Shown piece by piece: positions 31,561-43,111 of a stretch of DNA of 64,000 nt. Within the stretch, counting starts at the first letter, position 1, and every line of letters starts with the position of its first letter. Origin of the DNA: Paracoccaceae bacterium (GTDB taxonomy: Bacteria > Pseudomonadota > Alphaproteobacteria > Rhodobacterales > Rhodobacteraceae); NCBI GenBank assembly GCA_016938875.1, contig JAFGTV010000022.1:62001-126000 (forward strand). The letters are read 5' to 3'. A model generated the notes under the pieces. The model was not told the DNA's origin. It made no database searches and saw nothing but the letters and a program-made list of their open reading frames with translations. The translations under genes and the position numbers were made by a program.

Positions 31561-32178
31561 ATGGCCAAGCTCTACTTCCACTACTCGACGATGAACGCGG
31601 GCAAGTCGACGATCCTGTTGCAGGCCGCCCACAACTATCGCGAACGGGGGATGCAGACCTTTCTGCTGACCGCGCGGCTGGACACCCGCGCGGGCGCCGG
31701 ACGGATCGCCTCGCGCATCGGGATCGGCGAGGCGGCGACGACCTATGCCCCGACCGACGACCTGTTGGCGATGATCGCCGCGCGGCTGGCCGAGGGGCCC
31801 TGTGCATGCGTTTTCCTGGACGAGGCGCAGTTCCTGACGGCCGATCAGGTCTGGCAACTGGCCCGCGCGGTGGATGATCTGGGTGTGCCGGTGATGTGCT
31901 ATGGCCTGCGCGTGGATTTCCGCGGCGCGCTGTTTCCCGGCTCGGCCGCGCTTCTGGCGTTGGCCGACGAGATGCGCGAGGTCCGCACGATCTGCCATTG
32001 CGGCCGCAAGGCCACGATGGTGGTACGGATGGGCCCCGACGGCCAGGCCGTGCAAGACGGCGCACAGGTGCAGATCGGCGGCAACGAAACCTATGTTTCG
32101 CTGTGCCGGCGGCATTGGCGCGAGGCAATGGGCGACCGCGCAGCGACTGGGCCGGACGACCCGCCCACGCCACAATGA
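31561..32178 (+). CDS. tdk: Thymidine kinase
   Basis: MAKLYFHYSTMNAGKSTILLQAAHNYRERGM...VFLDEAQFLTADQVWQL. Confidence 0.95.
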   Translation: MAKLYFHYSTMNAGKSTILLQAAHNYRERGMQTFLLTARLDTRAGAGRIASRIGIGEAATTYAPTDDLLAMIAARLAEGPCACVFLDEAQFLTADQVWQLARAVDDLGVPVMCYGLRVDFRGALFPGSAALLALADEMREVRTICHCGRKATMVVRMGPDGQAVQDGAQVQIGGNETYVSLCRRHWREAMGDRAATGPDDPPTPQ

Positions 32179-32285
32179 TCGCCCGATTGGTCCTGGCGAC
32201 CGGGCCTGTGCGCCCTTGACCTCAATCGGCAGGGGCAACACCGCACTGCGCGGCGGGCCAAACCCGTTGCGGCAGCCCGCCCCGA

Positions 32286-32306
32286 TTGGTAAAGCCCCCT
32301 TACCAA
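32286..32306 (+). promoter_or_regulatory. Palindrome TTGGTAA-N7-TTACCAA upstream of lldD, possible operator
   Basis: TTGGTAAAGCCCCCTTACCAA ends 16 nt before ATG. Confidence 0.5.
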
Positions 32307-32322
32307 CCTGAGGAATCCGCCC

Positions 32323-33486
32323 ATGCCCGTCATCACCACGATCGAAGATCTGCGCCGCATCTATCACCGCCGCGTGCCCAAGATGTTCTATGACTATTGC
32401 GAGACCGGCAGCTGGACCGAACAGACCTTTCGCGAGAACACCACCGATTTCGCCGACATCCGCCTGCGCCAACGCGTTGCCGTGGACATGGAGGGGCGCT
32501 CGACCGCGACACAGATGATCGGCCAGGACGTGGCGATGCCCGTGGCGCTGGCCCCGGTGGGGCTGACCGGCATGCAATGCGCCGATGGCGAGATCAAGGC
32601 CGCCCGCGCCGCAGAGAAATTCGGCGTGCCCTTCACGCTCTCGACCATGTCGATCTGCTCGATCGAGGATGTGGCGGCCAACACGACCAAGCCGTTCTGG
32701 TTCCAGCTCTACGTGATGCGCGACCAGGATTACGTGGCCGACATCCTGCAACGGGCCAAGGACGCGAACTGTTCCGCGCTGGTGCTGACGCTGGATCTGC
32801 AAATTCTGGGCCAGCGGCACAAGGATCTGAAGAACGGCCTGTCCGCGCCGCCCAAGCTGACCCTGCCGACGATGCTGAACCTGGCCACCAAATGGGGCTG
32901 GGGGCTGGAGATGCTGGGCACGAAACGCCGGTTCTTCGGCAATATCGTGGGCCATGCCAAGGGGGTGACCGACGCCTCTTCGCTGGTCGATTGGACGGCG
33001 GAACAGTTCGATCCGCGCCTTGACTGGGACAAGGTGCGCCGCCTCAAGGAACAATGGGGCGGCAAGCTGATCCTCAAGGGCATCCTGGATGCCGAGGACG
33101 CGCGCCGGGCCGCCGACGTGGGGGCCGACGCGATCATTGTGTCGAACCATGGCGGGCGGCAACTGGACGGCGCGGTTTCGGCAATCCGTGCCCTGCCCGA
33201 GATCGTGCGCGCCGTGGGTGACCGGGTCGAGGTGCATTTCGACAGCGGCATACGCTCGGGCCAGGACGTGCTCAAGGCGCTGGCGATGGGCGCCAAGGGC
33301 ACCTATATCGGGCGCGCCTATATCTACGGGCTGGGCGCGATGGGCGAGGCCGGCGTCACCAAATCGCTGGAGGTCATCCACAAGGAGCTGGACCTGACCA
33401 TGGCGCTGTGCGGACGCAAGTCGATCGCCGGGCTGACCCCCGACATCCTGCGCATTCCCGCCGGGTTCGAGGGGAAATGGGCCTGA
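32323..33486 (+). CDS. lldD: L-lactate dehydrogenase (FMN-dependent alpha-hydroxy-acid dehydrogenase)
   Basis: MPVITTIEDLRRIYHRRVPKMFYDYCETGSWTEQTFREN...IIVSNHGGRQLDGA...FDSGIRSGQDVLKALAMGA. Confidence 0.95.
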   Translation: MPVITTIEDLRRIYHRRVPKMFYDYCETGSWTEQTFRENTTDFADIRLRQRVAVDMEGRSTATQMIGQDVAMPVALAPVGLTGMQCADGEIKAARAAEKFGVPFTLSTMSICSIEDVAANTTKPFWFQLYVMRDQDYVADILQRAKDANCSALVLTLDLQILGQRHKDLKNGLSAPPKLTLPTMLNLATKWGWGLEMLGTKRRFFGNIVGHAKGVTDASSLVDWTAEQFDPRLDWDKVRRLKEQWGGKLILKGILDAEDARRAADVGADAIIVSNHGGRQLDGAVSAIRALPEIVRAVGDRVEVHFDSGIRSGQDVLKALAMGAKGTYIGRAYIYGLGAMGEAGVTKSLEVIHKELDLTMALCGRKSIAGLTPDILRIPAGFEGKWA

Positions 33487-33591
33487 TCGGGCCGTTTTGC
33501 TCTTCCCATTCGCGCCAGCCTCGGGTATGCGCACGGCTTCATCCGGGCATACACCCTTGGAGGATGCCCGCCAAATCTAGGAGACAGACCA

Positions 33592-34227
33592 ATGGCAGGT
33601 GAGATCCCTGATCTTTTCGCCACGGTACGTACGGGGACAGGCAAGGGGGCCGCTCGTCAAGCTCGTCGTGAGCAATTCGTACCGGGCATCGTTTATGGCG
33701 GCGGCGCAGAGCCGATGGCCATCAACCTGAAATTCAACGTGCTGCTCAAGCGGCTGCGGCAAGGACGCTTTCTGTCCACGCTGTTCAACCTCAAGGTCGA
33801 GGGCGAAGAAGACGTGCGCGTGATCTGCCGCGGCGTGCAGCGCGACGTGGTCAAGGATCTGCCGATCCATGTCGACTTCATGCGCCTGCGCCGCACCTCG
33901 CGGATCAACCTCTACATCCCCGTCGAGTTCGTGGGTGAAGAGGCATCGCCCGGCCTCAAGAAAGGTGGCGTGCTGACCGTTGTGCGCCCCGAGGTGGAAC
34001 TGAAAGTGACCGCCGGCGATATCCCCGAAAAGATCACCGTGGACGTGTCGGGCATGAATATCGGCGATATCGTGCACATCTCGGACGTGACCCTGCCCGA
34101 GGGCAGCCGCCCGATGATCACCGACCGCGACTTCGTGATCGCCAACATCTCGGCCCCCTCGGGCCTGCGTTCGGCCGGCGACGACGAGGCAGACGAAGCG
34201 GACGTGGAAGCGGGCGACGAGGAGTAA
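33592..34227 (+). CDS. rplY: 50S ribosomal protein L25/Ctc
   Basis: [46 protein letters not shown]. Confidence 0.96.
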   Translation: MAGEIPDLFATVRTGTGKGAARQARREQFVPGIVYGGGAEPMAINLKFNVLLKRLRQGRFLSTLFNLKVEGEEDVRVICRGVQRDVVKDLPIHVDFMRLRRTSRINLYIPVEFVGEEASPGLKKGGVLTVVRPEVELKVTAGDIPEKITVDVSGMNIGDIVHISDVTLPEGSRPMITDRDFVIANISAPSGLRSAGDDEADEADVEAGDEE

Positions 34228-34249
34228 TCCCCGCCCCTGGACGACCTTT

Positions 34250-34275
34250 GAACGGGGCCCTTCGGGGCCCCGTTC
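34250..34275 (+). terminator. Rho-independent-like hairpin after rplY
   Basis: GAACGGGGCCC-TTCG-GGGCCCCGTTC followed by GCATTTTCG. Confidence 0.75.
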
Positions 34276-34435
34276 GCATTTTCGCGCCCCGTCCCATTCC
34301 CGCGCCCGTGGCAGGCCCCGCGATCTTGGGTATTTCCCCAAGAAGACAGGAAAAGGCGCCCCCCTGTCCCTCGTCTTGGTCCCAAGACCCACGTCCCAAC
34401 ACCGCCCGGCAGCCCTGCGGCGCGGGCTGGCGGGC

Positions 34436-34747
34436 CTAGCTCAGGCTTTGGATCGTGTCGAAAACCTCCAGCTCGGGCGGACCGAGATACAGATCGGACG
34501 GCCCCTTGGCCCCCTTGTGGGCGGCGCGAAAGGCCTCGGATTTTGTCCAGGCGGTGAATGCCTCCTCGTTGTCCCAAAAGGTGTGCGAGGCATAGAGGCG
34601 ATAGCCCTCTTTCGCAGGCCCTTTCAGCAGGTGGAACGCGGCAAAGCCCGGCACCGATTTCAGGTGGCTGTCGCGGTTCTTCCACATCTGCTCGAATGCC
34701 GCTTCGCCCTCTGGCTTTACCTTGAACCGGTTCATCGTCAGATACAT
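34436..34747 (-). CDS. Antibiotic biosynthesis monooxygenase (ABM)/HmoA-like protein
   Basis: [43 protein letters not shown]...[26 protein letters not shown]. Confidence 0.9.
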   Translation of the reverse strand: MYLTMNRFKVKPEGEAAFEQMWKNRDSHLKSVPGFAAFHLLKGPAKEGYRLYASHTFWDNEEAFTAWTKSEAFRAAHKGAKGPSDLYLGPPELEVFDTIQSLS

Positions 34748-34835
34748 CGCATCCCCTCTCATTCCCGCGCCGCACTGGCGTTTCGCGTCAGTTCAGGGCA
34801 TCAAGGGGCAAAGTGCAAGCGGGCGGAGATCACGA

Positions 34836-35519
34836 ATGCGTCTTTTCGTGGGCCTGGGCAATCCAGGCGCGAAATATGCGGGAAACCGGCACAACATCGG
34901 CTTTATGGCGGTGGACCGGATCGCGGCAGATCATGGATTTGCACCCTGGCGCGCCAAGTTCCAGGGCCAGATCGCCGAGGGGCGGCTGGGCGACGAAAAG
35001 GTCGTGTTGCTGAAACCCGAGACCTTCATGAACCTGTCGGGCCAATCGGTCGGCGAGGCACTGCGCTTTTTCAAGCTGGCGCCGGGGGACGTGACGGTAT
35101 TCCATGACGAACTGGACCTGGCGCCGGGCAAGTGCCGGGTCAAACAGGGCGGCGGACATGCGGGCCATAACGGGCTGCGCTCGATCCAGGGGCATATCGG
35201 GGCAGAATTCGCGCGGGTGCGCCTGGGCATTGGCCATCCCGGGCACAAGGACCGTGTCGCAACCTATGTGCTGAGCGATTTTGCCAAGGCCGACCAGGAC
35301 TGGCTGGACGATCTGCTGCGCGGGATTTCCGACGGCGCGCCCGACCTGGCGCGTGGCGAGGGGGCGCGATTCCTGAACGCAGTGGCCCGGCGGATGGCGC
35401 CGGCCCGTGCGTCGACGCACCCCGCCCCCCAACCCACAGCCGCGCCAGAGACGCCCGCCCCCGCCGCCCAGGGGGACACGCGATCCGCGCTTCAGAAACT
35501 GGCCGACAGGTTTCGATAG
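34836..35519 (+). CDS. pth: Peptidyl-tRNA hydrolase
   Basis: [30 protein letters not shown]...[30 protein letters not shown]. Confidence 0.97.
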   Translation: MRLFVGLGNPGAKYAGNRHNIGFMAVDRIAADHGFAPWRAKFQGQIAEGRLGDEKVVLLKPETFMNLSGQSVGEALRFFKLAPGDVTVFHDELDLAPGKCRVKQGGGHAGHNGLRSIQGHIGAEFARVRLGIGHPGHKDRVATYVLSDFAKADQDWLDDLLRGISDGAPDLARGEGARFLNAVARRMAPARASTHPAPQPTAAPETPAPAAQGDTRSALQKLADRFR

Positions 35520-35529
35520 GAGGATACAG

Positions 35530-35925
35530 ATGTCCGATCTTCAGGCGCCTTCGGTGAACGTGTTGGGCGGGCCGCTTGCCCCCTGCTCGACCGCGCCGCT
35601 GACCGGGTTTTATCGCAACGGGTGCTGCGATACCGGCCCCGAGGATGCGGGCAGCCACACGGTATGCGCGGTGATGACGGCGGAATTCCTGGCGTTCTCG
35701 AAATATCTCGGCAACGACCTGTCCACGCCGCGGCCCGAATATGGATTTTCAGGGCTGGTGCCGGGGGATCGGTGGTGCCTGTGCGCCGCGCGGTTCCTGC
35801 AGGCCCACGAGGAGGGCTGTGCGCCCCAGGTGATCCTGGCCGCGACCCATGCCGCCGCCTGCGAGGTCGTGCCCTTGGCCGTGCTCAATCAATATGGCGC
35901 TGACCCTGCCCCCCCGACGGCATGA
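35530..35925 (+). CDS. DUF2237 family protein
   Basis: NVLGGPLAPCSTAPLTGFYRNGCCDTGPEDAGSHTVCAVMTAEFLAFSK...PGDRWCLCAARF. Confidence 0.92.
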   Translation: MSDLQAPSVNVLGGPLAPCSTAPLTGFYRNGCCDTGPEDAGSHTVCAVMTAEFLAFSKYLGNDLSTPRPEYGFSGLVPGDRWCLCAARFLQAHEEGCAPQVILAATHAAACEVVPLAVLNQYGADPAPPTA

Positions 35926-35996
35926 GGCCATGATCCCGCCGCCCAAGACGTGGCGACGCGGGGCGGGGGCCGGGCGGCAACGGCGCGTGGGCGCGC

Positions 35997-37226
35997 CTAC
36001 ATCCCGCCCATGTCAAAGCCCAGGTGGCGCGCGACGGTAAAGATGTCCTTGTCGCCCCGGCCGCACATGTTCATGCAGATCAGGTGATCGGCGGGCAGGT
36101 CGGGGGCGATCTTCATCACATGGGCCAGCGCGTGGGACGGTTCCAGCGCGGGAATGATCCCCTCGGTTTCGCAGCACAGCTGGAACGCCTCCAGCGCCTC
36201 CTTGTCGGTGATGGCGACATATTCGGCCCGACCGATGTCGTGCAGCCAGGAATGCTCCGGCCCGATGCCGGGGTAATCCAGCCCCGCCGAGATCGAGTGG
36301 CCTTCGAGAATCTGGCCGTCGTCGTCCTGCAACAGATAGGTGCGGTTGCCATGCAGCACACCGGGCCGCCCGCCAGTCAGCGAGGCGCAATGCTCCATCT
36401 TGGCGTTGACGCCGTGGCCGCCGGCCTCGACCCCGATGATGCGCACGTCCTTGTCGTCGAGGAACGGGTAGAACAGCCCCATCGCGTTCGACCCGCCCCC
36501 AATGGCGGCGATCAGCGTGTCGGGCAGGCGCCCCTCGGCGGCCAGCATCTGTTCCTTGGCCTCTTTGCCGATGATCGCCTGGAAATCGCGCACCATCGCC
36601 GGATAGGGGTGCGGGCCCGCCACCGTGCCGATGCAGTAGAACGTGTCGCGCACATTCGTCACCCAGTCGCGCAGCGCGTCGTTCATCGCGTCCTTGAGCG
36701 TGCCCCGGCCAGAGGTCACCGGGATCACCTCGGCCCCCAGCAGGCGCATGCGGAACACGTTGGGGGCCTGACGCTCGACATCGGTGGCACCCATGTAGAC
36801 CACGCATTTCAGCCCGAACTTGGCACAGACCGTGGCGGTGGCCACCCCGTGCTGGCCCGCGCCGGTTTCGGCGATGATCCGCGTCTTGCCCATGCGCCGC
36901 GCCAGGATGATCTGGCCCAGCACGTTGTTGATCTTGTGCGCGCCGGTGTGGTTCAGCTCGTCGCGCTTGAGATAGACCTTGGCGCCGCCCAGATGCGCGG
37001 TCAGCCGGTCGGCATAGTAAAGCGGGCTGGGGCGGCCGACGTAATGGGTCCACAGATAGTTCATCTCGGCCCAGAAACTGTCATCGGTCTTGGCGTGTTC
37101 GTATTGCGCCTCAAGCTCCAGGATCAGCGGCATCAGCGTCTCGGACACGAACCGCCCGCCGAAATCGCCGAACCGGCCGTTCTCGTCCGGGCCGGTCATG
37201 AAGGAGTTGAAAAGATCGTTGGCCAT
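35997..37226 (-). CDS. trpB: Tryptophan synthase beta chain
   Basis: [23 protein letters not shown]...[19 protein letters not shown]. Confidence 0.98.
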   Translation of the reverse strand: MANDLFNSFMTGPDENGRFGDFGGRFVSETLMPLILELEAQYEHAKTDDSFWAEMNYLWTHYVGRPSPLYYADRLTAHLGGAKVYLKRDELNHTGAHKINNVLGQIILARRMGKTRIIAETGAGQHGVATATVCAKFGLKCVVYMGATDVERQAPNVFRMRLLGAEVIPVTSGRGTLKDAMNDALRDWVTNVRDTFYCIGTVAGPHPYPAMVRDFQAIIGKEAKEQMLAAEGRLPDTLIAAIGGGSNAMGLFYPFLDDKDVRIIGVEAGGHGVNAKMEHCASLTGGRPGVLHGNRTYLLQDDDGQILEGHSISAGLDYPGIGPEHSWLHDIGRAEYVAITDKEALEAFQLCCETEGIIPALEPSHALAHVMKIAPDLPADHLICMNMCGRGDKDIFTVARHLGFDMGGM

Positions 37227-37283
37227 GGTGCCCCCTTCCGGTTTGCGACATGCCTAGCCGGGCGGACACGGCGCGGCAAGGGC

Positions 37284-37622
37284 TCAGGGCCTGCGGCAGA
37301 CGATCTTTGTAAAGAGGCCATAGCAGATGGCCGGCTGTCCCGCCCCGGTCGCGACCTTGGCGCGGGAATACAGAACCTTGTCCTCGTATTCGATCGCCAT
37401 CATCGCGCGCAGCACCTGCACGCACTGGCTGCGGCCCAGTTTGCAGGCGGTCAGCAGCACCGCTTGGGCTGGATCGGCCTCGGCGTCGATCTGGGCCGCG
37501 TCGATCTGGGCCAGCAGGCGCGCCTCGATCTGGGCGGTGAAATCGGGTTCGGTCGGCTTGGTAAAGGCCGCCCCGAGCGCCAGAAGAGCGCCCAGCAGAA
37601 TCAGTGCCACCAACGATCTCAT
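37284..37622 (-). CDS. Hypothetical exported/membrane-anchored protein
   Basis: [44 protein letters not shown]...; between trpF and trpB. Confidence 0.7.
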   Translation of the reverse strand: MRSLVALILLGALLALGAAFTKPTEPDFTAQIEARLLAQIDAAQIDAEADPAQAVLLTACKLGRSQCVQVLRAMMAIEYEDKVLYSRAKVATGAGQPAICYGLFTKIVCRRP

Positions 37623-38275
37623 GTGTCCGGCTCTCCCCGTGCTGCGGCCACGAAACGGGCCATCCGCCCCGCGTCCTTGACGCCGGGCGCACTTTCCACC
37701 CCCGAGGACACATCGACCTGACGCGCACCGGTCAGGCGGATCGCCTCGGCCACATTGTCCGATGTCAGCCCACCGGCCAGCATCCACGGCACCGGCCAAC
37801 GCCGGTTCGCGATCAGACGCCAGTCAAAGGCCAGGCCATTGCCACCGGGCAGCGCGGCCCCCTTGGGCGGCTTGGCATCGACCAACAGTTGATCCGCCAC
37901 GCGGGCATAGTCGGCCAGCGCAGGCAGGTCATCGGCATCCGCAACGCCCACGGCCTTCATCACCGGCAGGCCGAAACGGTCGCGGATCTGCGCCACGCGG
38001 TCGGGCGTTTCGGATCCGTGCAGCTGCATCATGTCGATCGGCACCTGGTCGATCAACGCATCCAGCATGGCGTCGTCAGCATTCACCGTCAGCGCCACCT
38101 TGGCCAGGCCAGCGGGCACCTCGGCGGCCAGGATGCGGGCCTGCGCGATGTCCAGGTGGCGGGGCGATTTCGGAAAGAACACAAAGCCGACATAGGCGAT
38201 ACGCAAACGGGCCGCGGCCGCCACCGAAGTGGCATCCCGCAGCCCGCAAATCTTGATCCTGATCTCTGACGCCAT
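37619..38275 (-). CDS. trpF: Phosphoribosylanthranilate isomerase
   Basis: [37 protein letters not shown]...[23 protein letters not shown]. Confidence 0.97.
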   Translation of the reverse strand: MASEIRIKICGLRDATSVAAAARLRIAYVGFVFFPKSPRHLDIAQARILAAEVPAGLAKVALTVNADDAMLDALIDQVPIDMMQLHGSETPDRVAQIRDRFGLPVMKAVGVADADDLPALADYARVADQLLVDAKPPKGAALPGGNGLAFDWRLIANRRWPVPWMLAGGLTSDNVAEAIRLTGARQVDVSSGVESAPGVKDAGRMARFVAAARGEPDT

Positions 38276-38283
38276 GGCGCGGT

Positions 38284-38649
38284 TTAGCGCGCCTTGCCGC
38301 CCTTCTCAAGCAGGGCCAGCACCTCGTCGCGACCTTCGTTGCGATGTTGTTCGGCCTTCAGCCGCTCATTCTCGCGCTGAAGTTTGGTGGCCTCGCGCCG
38401 TTGCTTGGCAGCGATCGAGCGTTGCTTGCTCTCACGGAGCCATTCCCAGATGAAACCGATCAGCAGACCGATCAGCAGCCCGCCAAAGCCCACCGCATAG
38501 AGCGGCAGTTCGATGGATTGGGAAATGCCCGAATAGGTCGACATGGCCTCGGGCAGCAGGTTCAGGGTGACGGGCTCGCCATTGGCCAGGGCCACGACGA
38601 CCAGGCAGACGGCAAGGACAAGCAGAAAGAGGTAGCGGATATAGCGCAT
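38284..38649 (-). CDS. LapA/DUF1049 domain membrane protein
   Basis: [35 protein letters not shown]...; upstream ihfB, typical synteny. Confidence 0.88.
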   Translation of the reverse strand: MRYIRYLFLLVLAVCLVVVALANGEPVTLNLLPEAMSTYSGISQSIELPLYAVGFGGLLIGLLIGFIWEWLRESKQRSIAAKQRREATKLQRENERLKAEQHRNEGRDEVLALLEKGGKAR

Positions 38650-38662
38650 TTTTCGGTCTCTT

Positions 38663-38944
38663 TTATTTTCCGTTCAAGCGATCACGCAAAAGTTTGCCAG
38701 TCTTGAAGAACGGCACGAACTTTTCCTCAACATCTACTGATTCGCCCGTCCGGGGATTGCGACCCGTCCGCGCATCACGCTTTTTCACGGAAAAGGCACC
38801 GAACCCGCGCAGCTCGACCCGGTCGCCCGCGGCCATTGCCGAGATGATCTCTTCGAAGATCGTGTTCACGATCCTTTCAACGTCACGCTGGTAGAGGTGG
38901 GGGTTCTCTTCGGCAATTTTCTGGATCAATTCCGAACGGATCAT
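38663..38944 (-). CDS. ihfB: Integration host factor subunit beta
   Basis: [68 protein letters not shown]. Confidence 0.97.
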   Translation of the reverse strand: MIRSELIQKIAEENPHLYQRDVERIVNTIFEEIISAMAAGDRVELRGFGAFSVKKRDARTGRNPRTGESVDVEEKFVPFFKTGKLLRDRLNGK

Positions 38945-39171
38945 CGCACTATGTCCCTTTTGAACGCCGCTTGCGGCCGCACGGCGTAGGCTGTCCGACT
39001 ATAGGCAAGTTTTGCTCACGGAGAAACACAAAGCCTTTGAAATAACGCGCTAAAGCGGCGGAAAGCCGCGCCGTTTCACCCAATTTTCTGCGGTTTCGCG
39101 GGTTGCAACCTGGGAATCGCGGCGGCAGGGCGGTGCCGGGGACCAGCCCGGTGCGGGCTGATTCGGGTCAC

Positions 39172-39206
39172 GAAAAACGGCCCCGCACGGGCTGTGCGGG
39201 GCCGTT
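39172..39206 (-). terminator. Rho-independent terminator of rpsA
   Basis: 12-bp stem ACGGCCCCGCAC/GTGCGGGGCCGT, 5-nt loop; U-run on minus strand from AAAAA at 39173-39177. Confidence 0.88.
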
Positions 39207-39231
39207 CACGATCCGGTGTGACCGGGTCGGT

Positions 39232-40914
39232 TTACTTGTCGTCGCCTTTCAGCGCCGCACCCAGGATGTCGCCCAGCGAGGCGCCCGAGTCAGAGCTGCC
39301 ATACTGTTCGACGGCCTCTTTCTCTTCGGCGATCTCGCGCGCCTTGATCGACAGGCCCAGACGGCGGGTCTTGTTGTCGATGTTGGTCACACGCACGTCG
39401 ACCTTGTCACCGACCTGGAACCGCTCGGGGCGCTGTTCGGCCCGGTCGCGCGACAGGTCCGAGCGGCGGATAAAGGACTTCATGCCCTCGTATTCCACCT
39501 CGATGCCGCCCTCTTCGATCGCGGTCACGTTGACCGTGATGATCGAGCCGCGCTTGACCCCACCGATGGCCTCGGCGAACGGATCGCCGCCCAGGGCCTT
39601 GACCGACAGCGAGATACGCTCTTTCTCGACATCCACTTCGGTAACGACAGCCTGAACCACGTCGCCCTTGCGGTAGTCCTGGATCGCCTCTTCGCCACGC
39701 TGGTCCCAGCTGAGGTCGGACAGGTGCACCATGCCGTCGATGTCGTTGTCCAGGCCGATGAACAGACCGAATTCGGTGATGTTCTTGACCTCGCCCTCGA
39801 CCTGGGTGCCCACCGGATGGGTCTCGGCAAAGACTTCCCACGGGTTGCGCATGGTCTGTTTCAGACCAAGGCTGACGCGGCGCTTGGCGGTGTCGATTTC
39901 CAGCACCATGACGTCGACCTCTTGCGAGGTGGACACGATCTTGCCGGGATGGACGTTCTTCTTGGTCCACGACATCTCGCTGACGTGCACCAGGCCCTCG
40001 ACGCCCGGCTCCAGCTCGACGAATGCGCCGTAGTCGGTGATGTTGGTCACGCGGCCCTTGTGGACCGAATCCAGCGGGAATTTCGCCTCGACGGCATCCC
40101 ACGGATCGTCCTGCAGCTGCTTCATGCCCAGGCTGATACGGTGGGTTTCCTTGTTGATCTTGATGACCTGGACCTTGACGGTCTCGCCGATCGACAGGAT
40201 TTCCGACGGGTGGTTGACGCGGCGCCAGGCCATGTCGGTGACGTGCAGCAGGCCGTCCACACCGCCCAGGTCCACGAAGGCCCCGTATTCGGTGATGTTC
40301 TTGACCACGCCGTCCACGGCGTCACCCTCGGTCAGCTTGCCGATGATTTCGGCGCGCTGCTCGGCACGGGATTCTTCCAGGATGGCGCGGCGCGACACGA
40401 CGATGTTGCCACGACGGCGATCCATTTTCAGGATCTGGAAGGGCTGTTTCAGACCCATCAGCGGGCCGGCATCGCGCACCGGGCGCACATCCACCTGAGA
40501 GCCGGGCAGGAACGCCACGGCGCCGCCCAGATCGACGGTAAAGCCACCCTTGACGCGGCCGAAGATCGCGCCTTCGACGCGGGAGTCCTCGGCATAAGCC
40601 TTCTCCAGGCGGTCCCAGGCCTCTTCGCGGCGGGCCTTGTCACGGCTGACAACGGCTTCGCCACGGGCGTTCTCGACACGGTCAAGGAACACCTCGACCT
40701 CGTCGCCAACGGCGATTTCGGGGGCTTCACCGGGGTTGGCAAATTCTTTCAGATCGACGCGGCCTTCCATCTTGTAGCCGACGTCGATGATGGCCTGACC
40801 TGCCTCGATGGCGATCACGCGGCCCTTGACGACGCTGCCCTCGGACGGCGTGTCGATCTCGAAGCTTTCTTGCAGGAGGGCTTCGAATTCCTCCATAGAT
40901 GTGTTCTGAGCCAT
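39232..40914 (-). CDS. rpsA: 30S ribosomal protein S1
   Basis: Repeated S1 domains; MAQNTSMEEFEALLQESFEIDTPSEGSVVKGRVIAIEAGQAIIDVGYKMEG. Confidence 0.98.
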   Translation of the reverse strand: MAQNTSMEEFEALLQESFEIDTPSEGSVVKGRVIAIEAGQAIIDVGYKMEGRVDLKEFANPGEAPEIAVGDEVEVFLDRVENARGEAVVSRDKARREEAWDRLEKAYAEDSRVEGAIFGRVKGGFTVDLGGAVAFLPGSQVDVRPVRDAGPLMGLKQPFQILKMDRRRGNIVVSRRAILEESRAEQRAEIIGKLTEGDAVDGVVKNITEYGAFVDLGGVDGLLHVTDMAWRRVNHPSEILSIGETVKVQVIKINKETHRISLGMKQLQDDPWDAVEAKFPLDSVHKGRVTNITDYGAFVELEPGVEGLVHVSEMSWTKKNVHPGKIVSTSQEVDVMVLEIDTAKRRVSLGLKQTMRNPWEVFAETHPVGTQVEGEVKNITEFGLFIGLDNDIDGMVHLSDLSWDQRGEEAIQDYRKGDVVQAVVTEVDVEKERISLSVKALGGDPFAEAIGGVKRGSIITVNVTAIEEGGIEVEYEGMKSFIRRSDLSRDRAEQRPERFQVGDKVDVRVTNIDNKTRRLGLSIKAREIAEEKEAVEQYGSSDSGASLGDILGAALKGDDK

Positions 40915-41153
40915 TTGGTCTCTAGTTTCCTTTACATATCGTCTTTTCTGGCCGGGCGGTTGTCTCCGCCGGTCTGGGGTTGGTCATGCGTGCCCGCGCG
41001 CGCCACGGAGGGATCGAAATACGCAAAAGGGCCGGTGGTGATCCCGACCCTGCTCGGCTCCGTCGCGGCACTTGCGGCCTTGTCGACGGGCGTGTCTATA
41101 GCGGGCCGGACCCGTTGCCGCAAGGGTTTTGCGCCCCGTCGGCAAGAGACCAC

Positions 41154-41762
41154 CTAGCCGCGCCGGGCCTCGATCGCCGCGACGGCCGTGGCCACCGCCT
41201 GGTCGATGTCCATCTGCGAGGTGTCCACGATCACCGCGTCCTGGGCCGGTTTCAGCGGGGCCGCGGCGCGGGCACTGTCGCGCGCGTCGCGTTCGCGCAT
41301 CTCGCCCAGCACCTCGTCAAAGGTCGTCTGCACGCCCTTTTCGGCCAATTCGCGGTAACGCCGTTCGGCCCGCACCGTGTCAGAGGCGGTCACGAACAGC
41401 TTGGCCTGCGCCTCGGGGCAGATCACCGTGCCGATGTCGCGCCCGTCCAGCACCGCGCCGCCCGCCCGGCTGGCAAAGGCGCGCTGAAAATCCACCAGCG
41501 CGGCGCGCACCTGCGCAATCGCGGCCACCTTGCTGGCGGCCTGGGCCACGGCCGGGGCGCGCAGATCGTCACGCGCCAGGTCGGCAGGGTCCAGCGTTTC
41601 GGCGGCCTGCACCGGGTCCAGCCCGTCCAGCATCCGCGCGCCCACGGCCCGATACAGCAGACCCGTGTCGAGATGGGCAAAGCCGAAATGATCGGCCACG
41701 GCACGGCTGATCGTGCCCTTTCCGGCGGCGGCGGGGCCATCTATGGCGACGGTAAAGCTCAT
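41154..41762 (-). CDS. cmk: Cytidylate kinase
   Basis: [41 protein letters not shown]. Confidence 0.97.
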   Translation of the reverse strand: MSFTVAIDGPAAAGKGTISRAVADHFGFAHLDTGLLYRAVGARMLDGLDPVQAAETLDPADLARDDLRAPAVAQAASKVAAIAQVRAALVDFQRAFASRAGGAVLDGRDIGTVICPEAQAKLFVTASDTVRAERRYRELAEKGVQTTFDEVLGEMRERDARDSARAAAPLKPAQDAVIVDTSQMDIDQAVATAVAAIEARRG

Positions 41763-43111
41763 GCCTTGGGCCCCGACAACTGGGCGCCCAGCCGTTCCAT
41801 CAGCGGCTCGAACACCGGAAAGGACGTGGCGATGGGCCCTGCGTCATCGACCGTGACGGGCTGTTGCGCGGCAAGGCCCGCACACAGAAAGGACATGGCA
41901 ATGCGGTGATCCAGGTGGGTGGCGCATGTCGCCCCACCGGGCAGACCGCCCGCCCCCAGGCCCTGCACGATCATCCAATCCTCGCCATCCTCGACCGTTG
42001 CCCCGCAGGCGCGCAGCCCGTCGGCCATGGCCGCGATCCGGTCGCTTTCCTTGACCCGCAACTCCTTGATGCCGCGCATGGTAGTGGGCCCTTGGGCAAA
42101 GGCGGCGACCACGGCCAGGATCGGGTATTCGTCGATCATGCTGGGCGCGCGTTCGGGGGGAACCTCGATACCGCGCATGTTGGGGGAGAACCGGGCGCGC
42201 AGGTCGGCGACCGGCTCGCCGCCCTCTTCGCGCTCATTCTCATAGACCAGATCCGCGCCCATCTCGCGCAGCGTCGTGAACAGCCCGGCCCGCGTCGGGT
42301 TCAGCCCGATCCCCGGCACCAATACGTCCGACCCTTCGGTGATCAGCGCCGCGCACACCGGAAAGGCGGCGGAACTGGGATCGCGCGGCACGGCCAGGGT
42401 CTGGGGCGTCAGCTCTGGCTGACCGGTCAGGGTGATGACCCGGCCCTCGGGTGTGTCCTCGATCCGCAGGGTGGCGCCAAAGCCCGCCAGCATCCGCTCG
42501 GTGTGATCGCGGGTCGCCTCGCGCTCGATCACCACGGTGTCGCCGGGCGCGTTCAACCCGGCGAGCAGAACCGCCGATTCCACCTGCGCCGAGGGCACCG
42601 GCACCGTGTAGCGCACCGCACCCGGCTCTGCCGCACCAACCACCGTCATCGGCAGCCGCCCGCCCGCGCGCCCGTGGGCCACCGCCCCGAACAGTGCCAG
42701 CGGATCGGTCACCCGCCCCATCGGACGGCCCCGCAGCGAGGCATCGCCGGTAAAGGTCGCACTGATCGGCGAGGTCGCCATCGCCCCCATGATCAACCGC
42801 ACCCCGGTGCCCGAATTGCCGCAATCAATCACGTCCGCCGGTTCGGCAAAGCCGCCCACACCCACGCCGTTCACGACCCATTCGCCGGGCGCCAGGTGCG
42901 TTACCTCGGCCCCGAAGGCACGCATCGCATGGGCGGTATCCAGCACATCCTGCCCCTCGAGCAGGCCGGTGATATGGGTTTCACCGACGCTGAGCGCGCC
43001 CAGAATCAGCGCACGGTGGCTGATGGATTTGTCGCCCGGCACGATCGCAGTGCCCCGCAGCGGGCCCGCGGCGCGGGCGGTCATCGGGATCGGGTCGCCA
43101 TGGGCGGACAT
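41759..43111 (-). CDS. aroA: 3-phosphoshikimate 1-carboxyvinyltransferase
   Basis: [55 protein letters not shown] overlap with cmk. Confidence 0.97.
   Translation of the reverse strand: MSAHGDPIPMTARAAGPLRGTAIVPGDKSISHRALILGALSVGETHITGLLEGQDVLDTAHAMRAFGAEVTHLAPGEWVVNGVGVGGFAEPADVIDCGNSGTGVRLIMGAMATSPISATFTGDASLRGRPMGRVTDPLALFGAVAHGRAGGRLPMTVVGAAEPGAVRYTVPVPSAQVESAVLLAGLNAPGDTVVIEREATRDHTERMLAGFGATLRIEDTPEGRVITLTGQPELTPQTLAVPRDPSSAAFPVCAALITEGSDVLVPGIGLNPTRAGLFTTLREMGADLVYENEREEGGEPVADLRARFSPNMRGIEVPPERAPSMIDEYPILAVVAAFAQGPTTMRGIKELRVKESDRIAAMADGLRACGATVEDGEDWMIVQGLGAGGLPGGATCATHLDHRIAMSFLCAGLAAQQPVTVDDAGPIATSFPVFEPLMERLGAQLSGPKA

Noticed and set aside
30766-33534. 922-aa minus-strand ORF
   Set aside because: Antisense to carB/tdk/lldD; low-complexity H/R/G/Q-rich composition typical of high-GC antisense frames
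33523-33555. Partial inverted repeat GGGTATGC / GCATACACCC in rplY leader
   Set aside because: Imperfect, with a bulge; too weak to call an autoregulatory leader without comparative data
39103-41157. 684-aa plus-strand ORF
   Set aside because: Antisense to rpsA; repeat-like look simply mirrors S1 domains
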